A stretch of 64,000 bases of DNA from Actinomyces qiguomingii (GCF_004102025.1 NZ_CP025228.1:1674001-1738000), one strand, 5' to 3'; shown: positions 10,504-20,443, counted from the first letter of the stretch. Notes: generated from the sequence alone by a model not told the origin. Numbers and translations are program-made.

Positions 10504-11427
10504 ATGATTGACTTCCGCTACCACCTGGTCTCGCTCATCTCCGTCTTTCTCGCCCTGGCCGTGGGCGTGGTCCTTGGGGCCGGACCGCTGCAAAACTCGC
10601 TTGGAACGGCCCTGAACGACCAGGTCACCTCCCTGCGCTCGGATCGTAACGATCTGCAGACCCGTTTGGAGCAGACCGAGGCGGCAGTCAACGACCGTGA
10701 CGATTACATCACTGCGGCCGCCGCATCGCTGTTGCCGGGCGTGCTGAATGGCCGCAGGGTCGCCGTCGTCACCTTGCCGGACGCTGAGGGCGGGGACATT
10801 GACGCCATCGTCAAAGAGATCGAAACCGCTGGCGCCGCCGTCACCGGGCGCGTCTCCCTGACCACCGCCTGGTCACTGACTGCCCGCGAGTCATTCCGTT
10901 CCACTTACTCCGGCCAATTCACCCCCTATTTGGAGGGCGCCGCAACGGACGGGAATGCCATCCTCGGACAGGGGCTGGCCGCCGCACTGACGACCGAGGG
11001 CGAGAACGCCGCCGCCCTGATGGGGCTGCTAACCGCGTCCGATAACCCGCTAGTAACCGAGGACGCTGCCCCGTCCGCTCCGGCGGATATGATCGTTGTC
11101 ATCGGTCCGCGGACGGTTGCCTCTCCGGCGGGGGGAGAGCCGACCGCAGCGGCCACTCCGGAGCAGGACGCCGGCGCCTGGGTATCGGCACTGACGGGCC
11201 TCGCCTCGGCGTCAACAACCGTCGTCGTCGGCGCTGCGGATGTCAAGGCGGACATTGTTTCGGCGCTGCGCACCGCTAAGGCCCCGGTGACCACGGTGGA
11301 CTCCGTCGGACAGGCCACCGCCGCGGTATCCGCTCCTCTCGCGCTGGCCGCCACCGCCGCGGGTACCGTGGGGAATTACGGATTCGATGACGGAGCTGAC
11401 GCCATCATCCCGCCCGTGTCCAACTGA
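10504..11427 (+). CDS. steB: SteB/MctB family membrane-anchored protein (Rv1698-like)
   Basis: A 307-residue protein opening with the family hallmark DFRYHLVSLISVFLALAVG, a single membrane helix at about 9-27. A short coiled coil follows at 40-65 (LRSDRNDLQTRLEQTEAAV), then an extracytoplasmic alpha/beta domain. M. tuberculosis Rv1698 was described as MctB, affecting copper homeostasis. C. glutamicum SteB binds SteA and regulates septal peptidoglycan hydrolysis through its coiled coil. With steA immediately upstream and cell-envelope genes downstream, the division role is the better fit. I see no Cys/Met-rich copper motif. ATG 10504 is 18 bases after steA. Confidence 0.9.
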   Translation: MIDFRYHLVSLISVFLALAVGVVLGAGPLQNSLGTALNDQVTSLRSDRNDLQTRLEQTEAAVNDRDDYITAAAASLLPGVLNGRRVAVVTLPDAEGGDIDAIVKEIETAGAAVTGRVSLTTAWSLTARESFRSTYSGQFTPYLEGAATDGNAILGQGLAAALTTEGENAAALMGLLTASDNPLVTEDAAPSAPADMIVVIGPRTVASPAGGEPTAAATPEQDAGAWVSALTGLASASTTVVVGAADVKADIVSALRTAKAPVTTVDSVGQATAAVSAPLALAATAAGTVGNYGFDDGADAIIPPVSN

Positions 11428-11447
11428 CGCCGGTTACGCTTTAGACC

Positions 11448-12362
11448 ATGACGCCAACCATTGTTCCGGCAGGCGGGCACGCCCCGGTGGCGGCCGCCGC
11501 AGCGGCCGGCATCGCCGCAGCGGCATGCTCCACCGGATTAGGGGCCCTTAGCCGTATGTCACCGAGGCTGCGGCGCGTCAACTATCGCGGCCGCACCGTG
11601 AGTCTGCGTGGTGGTGTGGGCGTAGCCGCGGGCGCCGTGGTGGCGGGATCTCTGGCGGCAGGTCCGTTCGACGGAGGATCGGTTCGGGCCAGCGCCAGGC
11701 GCGCCTTAGCGGCCGTCACGGCGGCAGCGGCGGCAGGCGCAGCGGGCCTGGTTGATGATCTTGATGACGGCGCCCACGACGGCGATACCCCCGCGAAGGG
11801 GCTGCGGGGACACCTGGCGGCGCTGCGCCGTGGCCATCTCACCACTGGGGTGCTGAAGGTGGCTGTGATCGGCGGCGGTGCTCTGGTTGCCGGCGGGTTT
11901 ATCACCGCTACCCGCAGGTACGACGGCGTGATCCGCGCGTCGGCGGACGCCGCTACCAGTGCCGTTGTTATCGCCTCCTGGGCCAATCTTCACAATCTGC
12001 TTGACCTGCGCCCCGGACGTGCGCTCAAGGCGGCGATCCTGACCTGTGCGCCGCTGCTGGCCGACCGGCGACCAATCGCCTCCACCAGTCGCGTTTTGGC
12101 GGCTGGGGCGCTGGGTACTGCCGCGGCCGCACTGCCTGCGGACTTGGGCGAGAACACCATGCTTGGTGACACCGGCGCCAATTCCCTGGGTGCTTTGGTG
12201 GGGACAGCCCTGGCCGTCCATCCCAGTGCGGCCCTGCGCGCCGCGGCTGCTATCACCGGGACGGGGCTGGTTGTGGCCAGTGAGCGGGTCTCCTTCACCC
12301 GTGTCATTGAGGGCAACCGCGTCCTGTCGGCCATTGATCGCCTCGGGCGCAGCGCCCCGTGA
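11448..12362 (+). CDS. MraY/WecA-like polyprenyl-phosphate phosphosugar transferase
   Basis: A 304-residue polytopic membrane protein with family landmarks in order: NYRGRTVSLRGG (45-56), the aspartate cluster DDLDD (103-107), a lysine-containing KGLRGHL (117-123), NLHNLLD (180-186, the usual N-x-x-N-x-x-D site) and LGDTGAN (239-245). Such enzymes transfer a sugar-1-phosphate to undecaprenyl or decaprenyl phosphate to start a lipid-linked glycan. It is shorter than MraY and lacks the MraY HIHH motif, so it is probably not the main peptidoglycan enzyme; donor sugar unknown. MurJ-like and GT4 genes follow directly, suggesting a glycan-assembly unit. In mycobacteria pyrG occupies this site instead. 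Confidence 0.8.
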   Translation: MTPTIVPAGGHAPVAAAAAAGIAAAACSTGLGALSRMSPRLRRVNYRGRTVSLRGGVGVAAGAVVAGSLAAGPFDGGSVRASARRALAAVTAAAAAGAAGLVDDLDDGAHDGDTPAKGLRGHLAALRRGHLTTGVLKVAVIGGGALVAGGFITATRRYDGVIRASADAATSAVVIASWANLHNLLDLRPGRALKAAILTCAPLLADRRPIASTSRVLAAGALGTAAAALPADLGENTMLGDTGANSLGALVGTALAVHPSAALRAAAAITGTGLVVASERVSFTRVIEGNRVLSAIDRLGRSAP

Positions 12363-12375
12363 ACCGTACCGCCCC

Positions 12376-14049
12376 GTGACCACCGTGTCTGCAGACTCCG
12401 TAACCTCCCGGGCGGATGCGCCAGGCGGCGCAGGACGCGCAATCCTGGGCGCCGCAGGGGGAGTGGCCGGGTTGACCCTGGTTTCGCGGGCGCTCGGTTT
12501 TCTGCGTTGGATTGTGCAGGCGACCACTGTCGGAGCGGGCACGGTGGCTGGAGCCTATGCCACCGCCAATCAGGTCCCCAACGTGCTTTATGAGGTGGTT
12601 GTGGGCGGGGCGTTGGCAGCCACCGTTGTCCCGCTGTTGGCCGGCCCGGTTGGTGCCGGGCGCGGTGAGGAAGTCTCCCGCACCACCTCTGCCCTGCTGG
12701 GCCTGGTGCTGCTGGTCCTGACCCCGCTTGCGCTTGTTCTGGCGGTATGTGCCGGTCCGATCGCCGGCTGGTTCCCTGTCTCTCGGGGGGTGGATCCCGT
12801 CCTCCAGCATGACCTGGTGGCGGCTTTCCTGCGTATGTTCGCCGTCCAAGTTCCCTTGTACGGCGTAGGTGTGGTGCTCACCGGTGTGCTCCAGGCACAC
12901 GGCCGCTTCACTTGGCCAGCGTTTACACCCGTGCTGTCCAGCCTGGTGGTCATGGGCACCTATGCCCTGTACGGAACGCTAACCGTTGACGCGGAGACGG
13001 CCTCCCCGACGGCACTGCGAGTGCTCGGTTGGGGCACTACGCTGGGGGTTGCAGCGCTGTCTTTGCCGCTGCTGTGGCCGGTACACCGGCTGGGACTGCG
13101 GCTGCGGCCGACTCTGCGTCTGGGGCGCGGCACCGCGGCGAAGGCACTGCGCCTGGGTGGCGCCGGGGTGTGGACGCTGATCGCCCAACAGTTCAGCGTC
13201 CTGGCCGTGCTGGCCTTGGCCCGTGCAGGAGGAAGCACCGGCACTGTCGCCGTCTACCAGTACACGCAGGCCATCTACCTACTGCCTTACGCTGTGCTGG
13301 TCGTGCCGGTCGCAACCGTCATCTACCCGCGCCTGGCTGCCGCCTTCACCCATGAGGACTGTGGTGACAATGCCCGTCTGCTCACCGCTCGCTCCACCGC
13401 GCTGGTGACGGGCGTGTCCGTAGCCGGGGCCGGCATGCTGTTGGCCGCAGCCGACGGTGCCGAGCGATTCTTCTCCCAGTTGGCCGACGTCGATGGCATG
13501 AGCGCGTGCCTGGCTCTGCTGGCTCCTGGCCTGGTGGGCTACGCCCTGATCTACCAGGTCACCCGGGCACTGTACGCCGCCGATAGGGCCCGTGGCGCCG
13601 CCTGCGCCTCAGCGGCCGGCTGGCTCACGGTCGTCCCGGCCTCATGGGTGGCGGTGCGACTGGCGGCCCCGCACGGGGGCGATGGCGTGGCCACCCTAAG
13701 GGGACTGGCCGTAGGAACGACGATTGGCATGTGTGTTGCCGGCCTCGGGCTGCTGGCCGTATTGGCGGGCCTTATGGGGCCACGGGTGCTGGCACCGACG
13801 GTGCGCGTATCGGTGGCAGCGATCCCGGTTGCCGTGGTAACCGGGCTTATCTGCAGCTGGCTGAGCCGGCTGCCGGGAGGCGTAGTCGGCGGGGTTACGG
13901 CGGCTGTTGCCGGGGCGCTGGTCACTGCCGTCGCCACGGGGGCGGCCATCTGCGTGGCGGACCGTGAGCTGTTCGCTATCTTTCTAAGGCGACCTTCCGC
14001 GCATGCTGGGGCCGGTGATAGTGCCGCCTCGGATGCGCACGAGTCATAG
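12376..14049 (+). CDS. murJ: MurJ/MviN-family lipid flippase
   Basis: An integral membrane protein of about 557 residues with some 14 hydrophobic helices and the MVF-family opening GLTLVSRALGFLRWIV, then ANQVPNVLYEVVVGGALAATVVPLL. The family flips lipid II or related polyprenyl-linked sugars across the membrane. The start is GTG 12376 (or GTG 12385), because both follow the upstream stop at 12362; the open frame further upstream is the shadow of the preceding gene. Unlike the long MurJ-kinase-like protein of mycobacteria it has no C-terminal cytoplasmic domain. This may be a second flippase serving the glycan begun by the upstream transferase; it could also be the only MurJ. Confidence 0.88.
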   Translation: MTTVSADSVTSRADAPGGAGRAILGAAGGVAGLTLVSRALGFLRWIVQATTVGAGTVAGAYATANQVPNVLYEVVVGGALAATVVPLLAGPVGAGRGEEVSRTTSALLGLVLLVLTPLALVLAVCAGPIAGWFPVSRGVDPVLQHDLVAAFLRMFAVQVPLYGVGVVLTGVLQAHGRFTWPAFTPVLSSLVVMGTYALYGTLTVDAETASPTALRVLGWGTTLGVAALSLPLLWPVHRLGLRLRPTLRLGRGTAAKALRLGGAGVWTLIAQQFSVLAVLALARAGGSTGTVAVYQYTQAIYLLPYAVLVVPVATVIYPRLAAAFTHEDCGDNARLLTARSTALVTGVSVAGAGMLLAAADGAERFFSQLADVDGMSACLALLAPGLVGYALIYQVTRALYAADRARGAACASAAGWLTVVPASWVAVRLAAPHGGDGVATLRGLAVGTTIGMCVAGLGLLAVLAGLMGPRVLAPTVRVSVAAIPVAVVTGLICSWLSRLPGGVVGGVTAAVAGALVTAVATGAAICVADRELFAIFLRRPSAHAGAGDSAASDAHES

Positions 14050-14057
14050 GAGATGAG

Positions 14058-15212
14058 ATGATCCCGTCACCGGCTGAAACTTCAGCGCCTGCCGGCGCGC
14101 AGGTGCAGGCGGACCGGCTGCGCATCCTGGAGGTGTCGGGCAGTGCCGTCGGCGGTATGCGTGCGCATGTGGCCGAGTGCGCTCGGATACTGGCCGACGG
14201 GGGACATGACGTGATCGTGGAGGCGCCATCCGATGTCATCGCGGAAGCCGACTTCGGGCGTGCCCGCACCGAGGTGCTTTCGATCGGCTCCCGTCCCGGC
14301 CCCGGCGACGGCGCCGTCCTCGCCCGTCTGCGGCGGCTCGGGCGCCGCGCCGACGTCATTCACGCCCACGGTCTGCGCGCCGGCGCCCTGGCAGCCCTCG
14401 CCTTGGGTGCACGCCGACCTGGACGCACTCGCCTGGTGGTGACTATTCACAATCAGCCGGTGGGCGGACGTCTTACCACTGCCTTTGGGGATAGGCTGGA
14501 GGGACTGGTGGCTGCGCGTGCCGATCATGTGTTGGCCGTCAGCCCGGATATAGCCGAGCGTCAACGCAGCCGCGGAGCCGATACGGTGGATCTGGCCGTG
14601 ATACCTGCTCCACGGCGAAGTAACCAGGATCTGGCGCCGCGTGCCTCATCGGTTGAGTCTGCGTGGAGGGGAGCATCCACACGGATTCTGACGGTTGCTC
14701 GCCTGGCACCCCAGAAGGGCCTGGACCTGCTTCTGGACACCGCTGCGCTGCTGGTTGCGCATGCCGCTACCGATTCGGGGCCGAGTGCTGGCCTGTCCTG
14801 GGCGGTTGCCGGCCAGGGACCCGGGCTGGACGCCGCCGAGGCACGTATCCGGGCCGATGCCCTGCCGGTCAATCTGCTGGGGCGGCGTGAGGACGTGCCG
14901 GCGCTCATGGGCGCGGCCGACGTGGTCGTGCAGACCAGCCTTTGGGAGGGGCAGCCAATCGCGCTACAGGAGGCGCTACAGGCGGGAGCCGCGATTGTCG
15001 CGACCGATGTGGGTGGCACCGCCGCAACCGCTCGTGGGGGTGCCACCCTGGTACCTCCACAGCCACAGGCGCTGGCCGAGGCGATTTACCGGTTGCTCAC
15101 GGATGCCCGGGCCCGGGAGGAGGCCCAGCGGCGTGCTCGCCAGGCCGCGACACTTTTGCCGGACAATGCCGATCTGGCTGTCCAACTGGACGCGGTTGTC
15201 GCTCATCGTTGA
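14058..15212 (+). CDS. Glycosyltransferase family 4 protein
   Basis: A 384-residue GT-B enzyme. The N-terminal Rossmann half (about 20-195) has the acceptor loop GSAVGGMRAHVAECARIL and DVIHAHGLRAG. The C-terminal half has LTVARLAPQKGLDLLL near 213, and the nucleotide-sugar site SLWEGQPIALQEALQAG (an E-x7-E motif) near 293-309, then ATDVGGTA. It likely transfers a hexose from a nucleotide donor to a lipid or polysaccharide acceptor in the cytoplasm. It starts 8 bases after the murJ stop with aggagatgag as ribosome site. The order transferase-flippase-GT4 argues for one glycolipid pathway. Confidence 0.88.
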   Translation: MIPSPAETSAPAGAQVQADRLRILEVSGSAVGGMRAHVAECARILADGGHDVIVEAPSDVIAEADFGRARTEVLSIGSRPGPGDGAVLARLRRLGRRADVIHAHGLRAGALAALALGARRPGRTRLVVTIHNQPVGGRLTTAFGDRLEGLVAARADHVLAVSPDIAERQRSRGADTVDLAVIPAPRRSNQDLAPRASSVESAWRGASTRILTVARLAPQKGLDLLLDTAALLVAHAATDSGPSAGLSWAVAGQGPGLDAAEARIRADALPVNLLGRREDVPALMGAADVVVQTSLWEGQPIALQEALQAGAAIVATDVGGTAATARGGATLVPPQPQALAEAIYRLLTDARAREEAQRRARQAATLLPDNADLAVQLDAVVAHR

Positions 15213-15249
15213 CTATTGCCGATACCTGTATCAACCGGAGGAGAAAACC

Positions 15250-15927
15250 GTGAATGAGCTGAGTCGGCACGATTTGAGGGATGTCCATGAACTTACGCGC
15301 TCGGTGGTCAGTCATGAGCGCGTCTGGGAGGGACCGATATTCGCGGTCGACGATGATGCGATTGTTCTGACGGAGGGATTCTCCCCGGTGCGTCGCCAGA
15401 CGGTGGTGCACCATGACGCCGTGAATATCGTGGCGCTGCGGGAGGGCGACGACTCCTCGCAGGCCGACGCGGCAGCCGAGATTCTCATGGTTCGCCAGTA
15501 CCGTCATCCGGTGCGGGCGATGTTGTGGGAGATCCCGGCCGGCCTGTTGGATGTTCCGGGGGAGCTGCCGTTGGCAGCGGCGCAGCGTGAACTTGCTGAG
15601 GAGACGGACTACATCGCGGCGCGCTGGGACGTGCTGGTCGACTCCTACGCCTCACCCGGGTTCACCACCGAGGGGGCGCGCACCTTCCTCGCCCGCGAGC
15701 TGACGCTCCTGCCGGAGGAGGAGCGGATCCCCCGGGAGGCCGAAGAGGCCGAGTTCAAGCCCACCTGGGTGCGCCTGGATGAGGCCGTGGACGCGGTTAT
15801 GCGGGGGCTATTGCATAACCCCTCTACTGTGATCGGCATTCTCGCCGCTGCGCACGTGCGCGACCGCGGCTACACGGGGCTGCGCGCGGCCGACGCCGAT
15901 TGGTTGCGTAGCCCCGAGAGCCTGTGA
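15250..15927 (+). CDS. Nudix hydrolase, ADP-ribose pyrophosphatase type
   Basis: A 225-residue protein. The catalytic Nudix helix is at about 97-122: AGLLDVPGE, then AAQRELAEETDY. The metal-binding REL-EE pattern is intact; the usual Gly after EET is Asp here. ILMVRQYRHPV, WEIPAG and SYASPGFTTE are typical of ADP-ribose pyrophosphatases (M. tuberculosis Rv1700), which split ADP-ribose into AMP and ribose-5-phosphate. GTG 15250 is chosen because ggaggag lies at 15238-15244; the longer open frame is an out-of-frame read of the upstream glycosyltransferase. This is the last gene of the operon; it converges on parC. Confidence 0.92.
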   Translation: MNELSRHDLRDVHELTRSVVSHERVWEGPIFAVDDDAIVLTEGFSPVRRQTVVHHDAVNIVALREGDDSSQADAAAEILMVRQYRHPVRAMLWEIPAGLLDVPGELPLAAAQRELAEETDYIAARWDVLVDSYASPGFTTEGARTFLARELTLLPEEERIPREAEEAEFKPTWVRLDEAVDAVMRGLLHNPSTVIGILAAAHVRDRGYTGLRAADADWLRSPESL

Positions 15928-15987
15928 GGCTCATCTTGACTTGGCCCGGGCACCACGCCTACATCACCCCGACTTACATGACATGCC

Positions 15988-18525
15988 TTAGCCGATCCCG
16001 GTTATGGGTGCGGGCAGGGGCGTGCCCGAGGCGTCCCTGCGCTCATCGGCCGCCGGCAGGTCGACCGGCTGGCCGCCACTGCCCACGGCTCGGGCCGGTC
16101 CGACTCCCACCCAGGCGAATACCAGTTCGTTCTCGCCGCGCAGGAAGCGCTGGGCGCGCACCCCGCCGGTTGCCCGCCCCTTGGCCGGGTACCGATCCAA
16201 GGGCGTGACCTTCACACTGCCCGAGCCCGTGCCGGGCAGAGCCCCCGTACCGTCTGCCACCGTGACCACCACGGCCTCGGCCAGCAGGTCGTCAGGTACC
16301 GCCGCCGCGGTGACCACCCGGGCCCCCTCGCGCAGTGCCACCCCCGCCATGCCGCTGGCGCCGCGTCCCTGCGGACGCACCTTGGCCGCCTCGAAGCGCA
16401 ACAGGCGAGCATCGGAGGTCACCAACACCAGTATGTCGGAGTCTGCCGCTACCCCGGCGAAAACCACGCGGTCGCCCTCGGCCAGGGAGATGATCTCCCA
16501 GGCGTCGCCGTTCTTGGGCTCACTGCCCGGCTTGACGCGCTTGATCACGCCAGCTGCCGTGGCCAGCACAATCGGCGTGGCGCAGTCAGCACCGCAAGAC
16601 CCGATCGGCACCAGTCCCACGATCTGCTCGTCCGGCTCGATATCGGCCAGCAGCTGTGCGGGCTGACCGCCGGCAAGCGACGGCGCCCCTTCCAGGCGCG
16701 GCACCTCCGGGGCGGACAGCACCTCCATGCGCACCAGCCGACCCGTATCGGTGACTGCGCCGACGTGCCCGCGCGCCGTAGTCGCCACCTGAGAGGTAAG
16801 CGCGTCATGGCGCTGCCGGCCGCCCGAGCGCGGCACCGGCTCCGCCCCGCTCACGCGGGCCACCAGGCCGGTGGCCGACAGCAGCACCTGGCAGGGATCG
16901 TCCGGAACCGTCAACGGCACCTCACCGTTCCCGGCGCGTAAACTCACCTCCGCGGCCCGCCGTCTGTCCTGCGAGGCTCCGGTGCCGCCGGGCGCGCCCA
17001 CACCGCCGTTGAGAGCCCCCGCGCCCGTGCCCGCCGCCTCCAACAGCACCGTGCGCCGCGGCGTGCCGAACTCCTGCGCCACTGCTCCCAGTTCCCTGGA
17101 CACTGTGTCCCGCAGCAGTGACTCGTCATTCAGGATCGCCTCCAGCTCGGCGATCTCCGCCGCCAGCTCGTCGCGCTCCTTCTCCAGCTCGATCACGGAG
17201 AACTTCGTCAGGCGCCGCAGCTGCAGTTCCAGAATGTAGTTGGCCTGCGGCTCGGACAGGTCGAAAACCTGCATCAGCCGCCGACGGGCCGTAGCGGCAT
17301 CCTCGCTGGAACGGATTACCTGGATGACCTCGTCGATATCCAGGATCGCGATCAGCAGGCCCTCCACCAGGTGCTGGCGCTCGCGCCGCTTGCCCAGGCG
17401 GAAGCGGGTGCGGCGCTCCACCACCGTCAGGCGGTGGCGGACGAACACGTCCAGCAACTCGCGCAGACCGAGGGTGCGCGGCTGACCGTCCACCAGGCAC
17501 ACATTGTTGATGCCGAAGGAGTCCTCCAAAGGCGTGTACCGGTACAGCTGGGCCAGCACCGCCTCTGGGTTGTAGCCGTTCTTCACCCCGATCACCAAGC
17601 GCGTGCCGTGCTTGCGGTCCGTCAGGTCCGCCACGTCGGTGATGCCCTGCAGCTTCTTGGAGGCCACGGTCTCCTTAATGCGGGCTATCACCTTCTCCGG
17701 TCCCACCAGGTAGGGCAGCTCGGTGACCACAATGCCCTTCTTGCGGGCGGTGATGTTCTCGATGCGGGCGGTGGCGCGCGTGGAGAATTTGCCGCGCCCG
17801 GTGCGGTAGGCCTCGCGGATGCCGTCCAGGCCCACAATCATGCCGCCGGCCGGCAGATCCGGTCCGGGCACGTAGGACATCAAGTCCTCCAGGGTGGCAT
17901 CCGGATGTGCCAGCAGGTGCCGGGCCGCCGCTACCACCTCGATCAGGTTGTGCGGCGGCATATTCGTGGCCATGCCCACCGCAATGCCGGAGGCCCCGTT
18001 CACCAACAGGTTAGGGAAGGAGGCCGGCAGCACCTCAGGTTCGGTAAGGGTGTAGTCGTAATTCGGGGTGAAGTCGACCGTGTCCTCGTCGATATCCGCC
18101 GTCAATGCCAGGGCGGGGGCGGCCAGACGCGCCTCCGTGTAACGAGGAGCGGCGGGGCCGTCGTCCAGGGAACCGAAGTTGCCGTGCCCGTCCACCAGCG
18201 GCAACCGCATGGTGAAGGGCTGGGCCAGCCGCACCAGCGCCTCGTAGATGGCGACATCCCCGTGCGGGTGCAGCCGCCCCATGACGTCGCCGACCACGCG
18301 GGAGGACTTCACATGCGGACGGTCCGGGCGCAGCCCCATCCGATCCATTTGGAACAGGATGCGCCGCTGGACCGGCTTCAGGCCGTCCCGAGCGTCCGGA
18401 AGGGCCCGCGCGTAAATGACCGAGTAGGCGTACTCCAGGAAGGAGGTACGCATCTCCGTGGGCAGGTCTTGCTCCACGATGAGATGGTCGGTGGGCGGGG
18501 GTGTCGGTGGTGCGGACTTCGGCAT
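15988..18525 (-). CDS. parC: DNA topoisomerase IV subunit A (ParC/GyrA family)
   Basis: An 845-residue type IIA topoisomerase subunit. The winged-helix domain holds HPHGD at 86-90 and the catalytic tyrosine at Tyr129 (AAPRYTE). The tower and coiled-coil region follows (about 350-490, with [11 protein letters not shown] and [18 protein letters not shown]). A C-terminal beta-pinwheel runs from about 520 and contains an insert rich in Gly/Ala/Arg. I do not see a clear GyrA box, only a degenerate PQGRGASG, which favours a decatenating ParC role over gyrase; a second gyrA elsewhere in the genome is assumed. The residue equivalent to E. coli GyrA Ser83 is Val91, and Glu95 takes the Asp87 place. Convergent with the Nudix gene. 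Confidence 0.93.
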   Translation of the reverse strand: MPKSAPPTPPPTDHLIVEQDLPTEMRTSFLEYAYSVIYARALPDARDGLKPVQRRILFQMDRMGLRPDRPHVKSSRVVGDVMGRLHPHGDVAIYEALVRLAQPFTMRLPLVDGHGNFGSLDDGPAAPRYTEARLAAPALALTADIDEDTVDFTPNYDYTLTEPEVLPASFPNLLVNGASGIAVGMATNMPPHNLIEVVAAARHLLAHPDATLEDLMSYVPGPDLPAGGMIVGLDGIREAYRTGRGKFSTRATARIENITARKKGIVVTELPYLVGPEKVIARIKETVASKKLQGITDVADLTDRKHGTRLVIGVKNGYNPEAVLAQLYRYTPLEDSFGINNVCLVDGQPRTLGLRELLDVFVRHRLTVVERRTRFRLGKRRERQHLVEGLLIAILDIDEVIQVIRSSEDAATARRRLMQVFDLSEPQANYILELQLRRLTKFSVIELEKERDELAAEIAELEAILNDESLLRDTVSRELGAVAQEFGTPRRTVLLEAAGTGAGALNGGVGAPGGTGASQDRRRAAEVSLRAGNGEVPLTVPDDPCQVLLSATGLVARVSGAEPVPRSGGRQRHDALTSQVATTARGHVGAVTDTGRLVRMEVLSAPEVPRLEGAPSLAGGQPAQLLADIEPDEQIVGLVPIGSCGADCATPIVLATAAGVIKRVKPGSEPKNGDAWEIISLAEGDRVVFAGVAADSDILVLVTSDARLLRFEAAKVRPQGRGASGMAGVALREGARVVTAAAVPDDLLAEAVVVTVADGTGALPGTGSGSVKVTPLDRYPAKGRATGGVRAQRFLRGENELVFAWVGVGPARAVGSGGQPVDLPAADERRDASGTPLPAPITGIG

Positions 18526-18590
18526 GGTCGCATTGTGTCTCGTCGCTTCGCCGATGGGGCAACGACACCCGGGGTGACCGGAAGGATGGC

Positions 18591-19205
18591 ATGATCTGCC
18601 CCATGACGTGGACTGCGCAGGCTCGCCCGGGGGACGAGGTCCCCACCCCGACGTCCCTGGCCGACGAGGTCACCCGCGCCGGCTACTACCCGGAGCTGGT
18701 GCTAGGCACACTGGACGCCGCTGTTGCGGGGGAGGAGGTGCTCGTGGACCTCGTTCAGGCGGAAACCGTTTTCGACGATGCCGTCCACCGGCACCTGACG
18801 GTGCTGGCTCTGACCGGCACTCGGCTGATCATCGTCCATGTGGATGACGCTCCCCGCGAGGACGGTCTGCCCGGGGCCCTGGCGACCAGCGAGGCCGTTC
18901 CCATCTCCCGGATCAGGTCGGTGGGCCTGACGCGCGGGGTCAGTGAGCCGGCGGCCGACGGCGGGCGCCTGACGGAGATGACCATCGCCCTGTCATGGGG
19001 CTCCGTGCGCCGCATAGACCTCGAGCCCGCCAGCTGCGCGGACCCCGATTGCCAGGCCGACCACGGTCTGACCGGCGTGTCCGTTCCGGACGACATTGTG
19101 GTACGTGTTGCCGCCGGGGTGGAGGGCGACGCGGCTCTGGCCCGGGCGGAGAACTTCGCTCGCGTCCTGTCCGCGGCCACCGCCCGAGCGGCGGCACGCA
19201 TATGA
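18591..19205 (+). CDS. DUF5998 family protein
   Basis: A soluble protein of about 204 residues with the family opening [20 protein letters not shown], a beta-rich middle ([18 protein letters not shown]) and a helical end. A pair of cysteines occurs in CADPDC (about 155-160), but there is no complete zinc site. I chose ATG 18591 because ggaagg lies at 18580-18585; ATG 18603 is also possible. Its last base pairs overlap the next gene (ATGA), so they are translationally coupled. The family is widespread in actinobacteria beside parC and a phosphodiesterase-like gene; function unknown to me. Confidence 0.8.
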   Translation: MICPMTWTAQARPGDEVPTPTSLADEVTRAGYYPELVLGTLDAAVAGEEVLVDLVQAETVFDDAVHRHLTVLALTGTRLIIVHVDDAPREDGLPGALATSEAVPISRIRSVGLTRGVSEPAADGGRLTEMTIALSWGSVRRIDLEPASCADPDCQADHGLTGVSVPDDIVVRVAAGVEGDAALARAENFARVLSAATARAAARI

Positions 19206-20443
19206 CCGTCGCCCACCTGCGCGTGGTCCTGGCGGCGGCCGCCGTCGGCGCCGGGTTGACGCTGCGCGCAGGCCCGGCGGAGGCGGTCACCGCCGCCGAG
19301 GCGCAGCGGGCGGCCGGAGCCTGGGGACTGCTTAGCGACGGCGGTGCGCAGGACTCATCTGGGATCGTAGTCGTGCTGGTGGACGGACTGGGACTGCAAC
19401 TACTGCAGGAGCGCCGAGGACACGCACCCACGCTGCGGCGTCTGCTGTCTGACGCCGAATCCACTTCCGGGAGCGGCGTCGCCCGCACCTGCGTGCCATC
19501 CACGACAGCCGCCGCCCTGACCACACTGGGCACAGGGGCCCTTCCTGGCGCCACCGGTATGGTTGGATACTGTGTTCTAAACCCCCGGTTGGCTCGTAAG
19601 CTCCCGGTTGGAACAGTCCCCGCCGCCGAGAACAACCTGAGCTTGATCACCTGGGAGGGCAAAGCTCCCGACCCGCGTCACTGGCAGGACGTGCCCACGG
19701 TGTTTGAACGGCTCACCGCGGGTCCACGTTCCGCTGTGACAGTGCCACCGGCCGTAACCATCGGACCGAAGCGATTCGCCGGATCGGGCCTTACCGAGGC
19801 GGCGCTGCGGGGCGCCCCTCACCTGGGCGCCGATCGGATGGAGGAACGGCCCGAGCTGGCCGCCGGTGCCCTGCGACGCGGTGTGCCGCTGGTTTATCTG
19901 TATGTCGGCGAACTGGACCACGCCGGCCACAGGCATGGATGGCGCTCGGAGCACTGGCTGCTTCAGCTCGAGCGCCTGGATTCCACAATGGCGGAGCTGC
20001 TGCGGCGCGTGCCCGCCGGTACCCGCGTACTGCTCACCGCTGATCACGGCATGGTTGACACCGAACCTGCTCGCCGTCTGAACCTGACCGACAACCCCGA
20101 GCTGTCTCGCGACGTCGTCGCCGTCGCCGGGGAGCCGCGCTTCAGCCAGTTGTACGTGCCGCATTCGGATCCCGAGCTCGCCGCGGCGGTGGCCGACCGA
20201 TGGCGGACGGTGTTGGGTGAGCGTGCCCTGTGGGTCGGCACCGGCAGGGAGGCGACCGCCCTACTCGGGCCGGTGGGGGAGCGCACCGAAAGCGTCCTGG
20301 GGGATGTGCTGGTTGCCATGGCCGACAATTGGGTGGTGGTTGACCCGCGTGTCCACTCCGACAGTGCGATGGCCATGCCGGGCGTGCACGGTTCTCTTAC
20401 GGAGGCCGAGATGATGGTGCCACTGTTGGTGGCCCGGGCTTGA
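19202..20443 (+). CDS. Alkaline phosphatase/nucleotide pyrophosphatase superfamily protein
   Basis: A 413-residue metal hydrolase of the type I phosphodiesterase group. Metal and catalytic elements: VVVLVDGLG with Asp61, the nucleophile region CVPSTTAAAL (Ser100/Thr101), GELDHAGHRHG (Asp and His ligands, about 238) and LTADHGMVD (about 279). The final His is probably in GVHG near residue 396. Substrates of relatives are phosphodiesters such as nucleotides or glycerophospho compounds. The Ala-rich N-terminus (about 5-29, ending GPAEAV) could be a poor signal peptide, so location is uncertain. ATG 19202 overlaps the DUF5998 stop by ATGA, so a shared function is likely. Confidence 0.85.
   Translation: MTVAHLRVVLAAAAVGAGLTLRAGPAEAVTAAEAQRAAGAWGLLSDGGAQDSSGIVVVLVDGLGLQLLQERRGHAPTLRRLLSDAESTSGSGVARTCVPSTTAAALTTLGTGALPGATGMVGYCVLNPRLARKLPVGTVPAAENNLSLITWEGKAPDPRHWQDVPTVFERLTAGPRSAVTVPPAVTIGPKRFAGSGLTEAALRGAPHLGADRMEERPELAAGALRRGVPLVYLYVGELDHAGHRHGWRSEHWLLQLERLDSTMAELLRRVPAGTRVLLTADHGMVDTEPARRLNLTDNPELSRDVVAVAGEPRFSQLYVPHSDPELAAAVADRWRTVLGERALWVGTGREATALLGPVGERTESVLGDVLVAMADNWVVVDPRVHSDSAMAMPGVHGSLTEAEMMVPLLVARA

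Noticed and set aside
12046..12375. N-terminal extension of MurJ by 110 residues
   Set aside because: This part is the off-frame read of the preceding transferase gene; GTG 12376 follows that gene's stop and gives a normal MurJ start.
14695..15249. N-terminal extension of the Nudix protein
   Set aside because: It overlaps the glycosyltransferase in another frame; ggaggag before GTG 15250 marks the start.
17371..18594. 407-residue plus-strand frame opposite parC
   Set aside because: Shadow of the ParC reading frame; His/Gln/Gly-rich composition typical of antisense reads in high-GC DNA.
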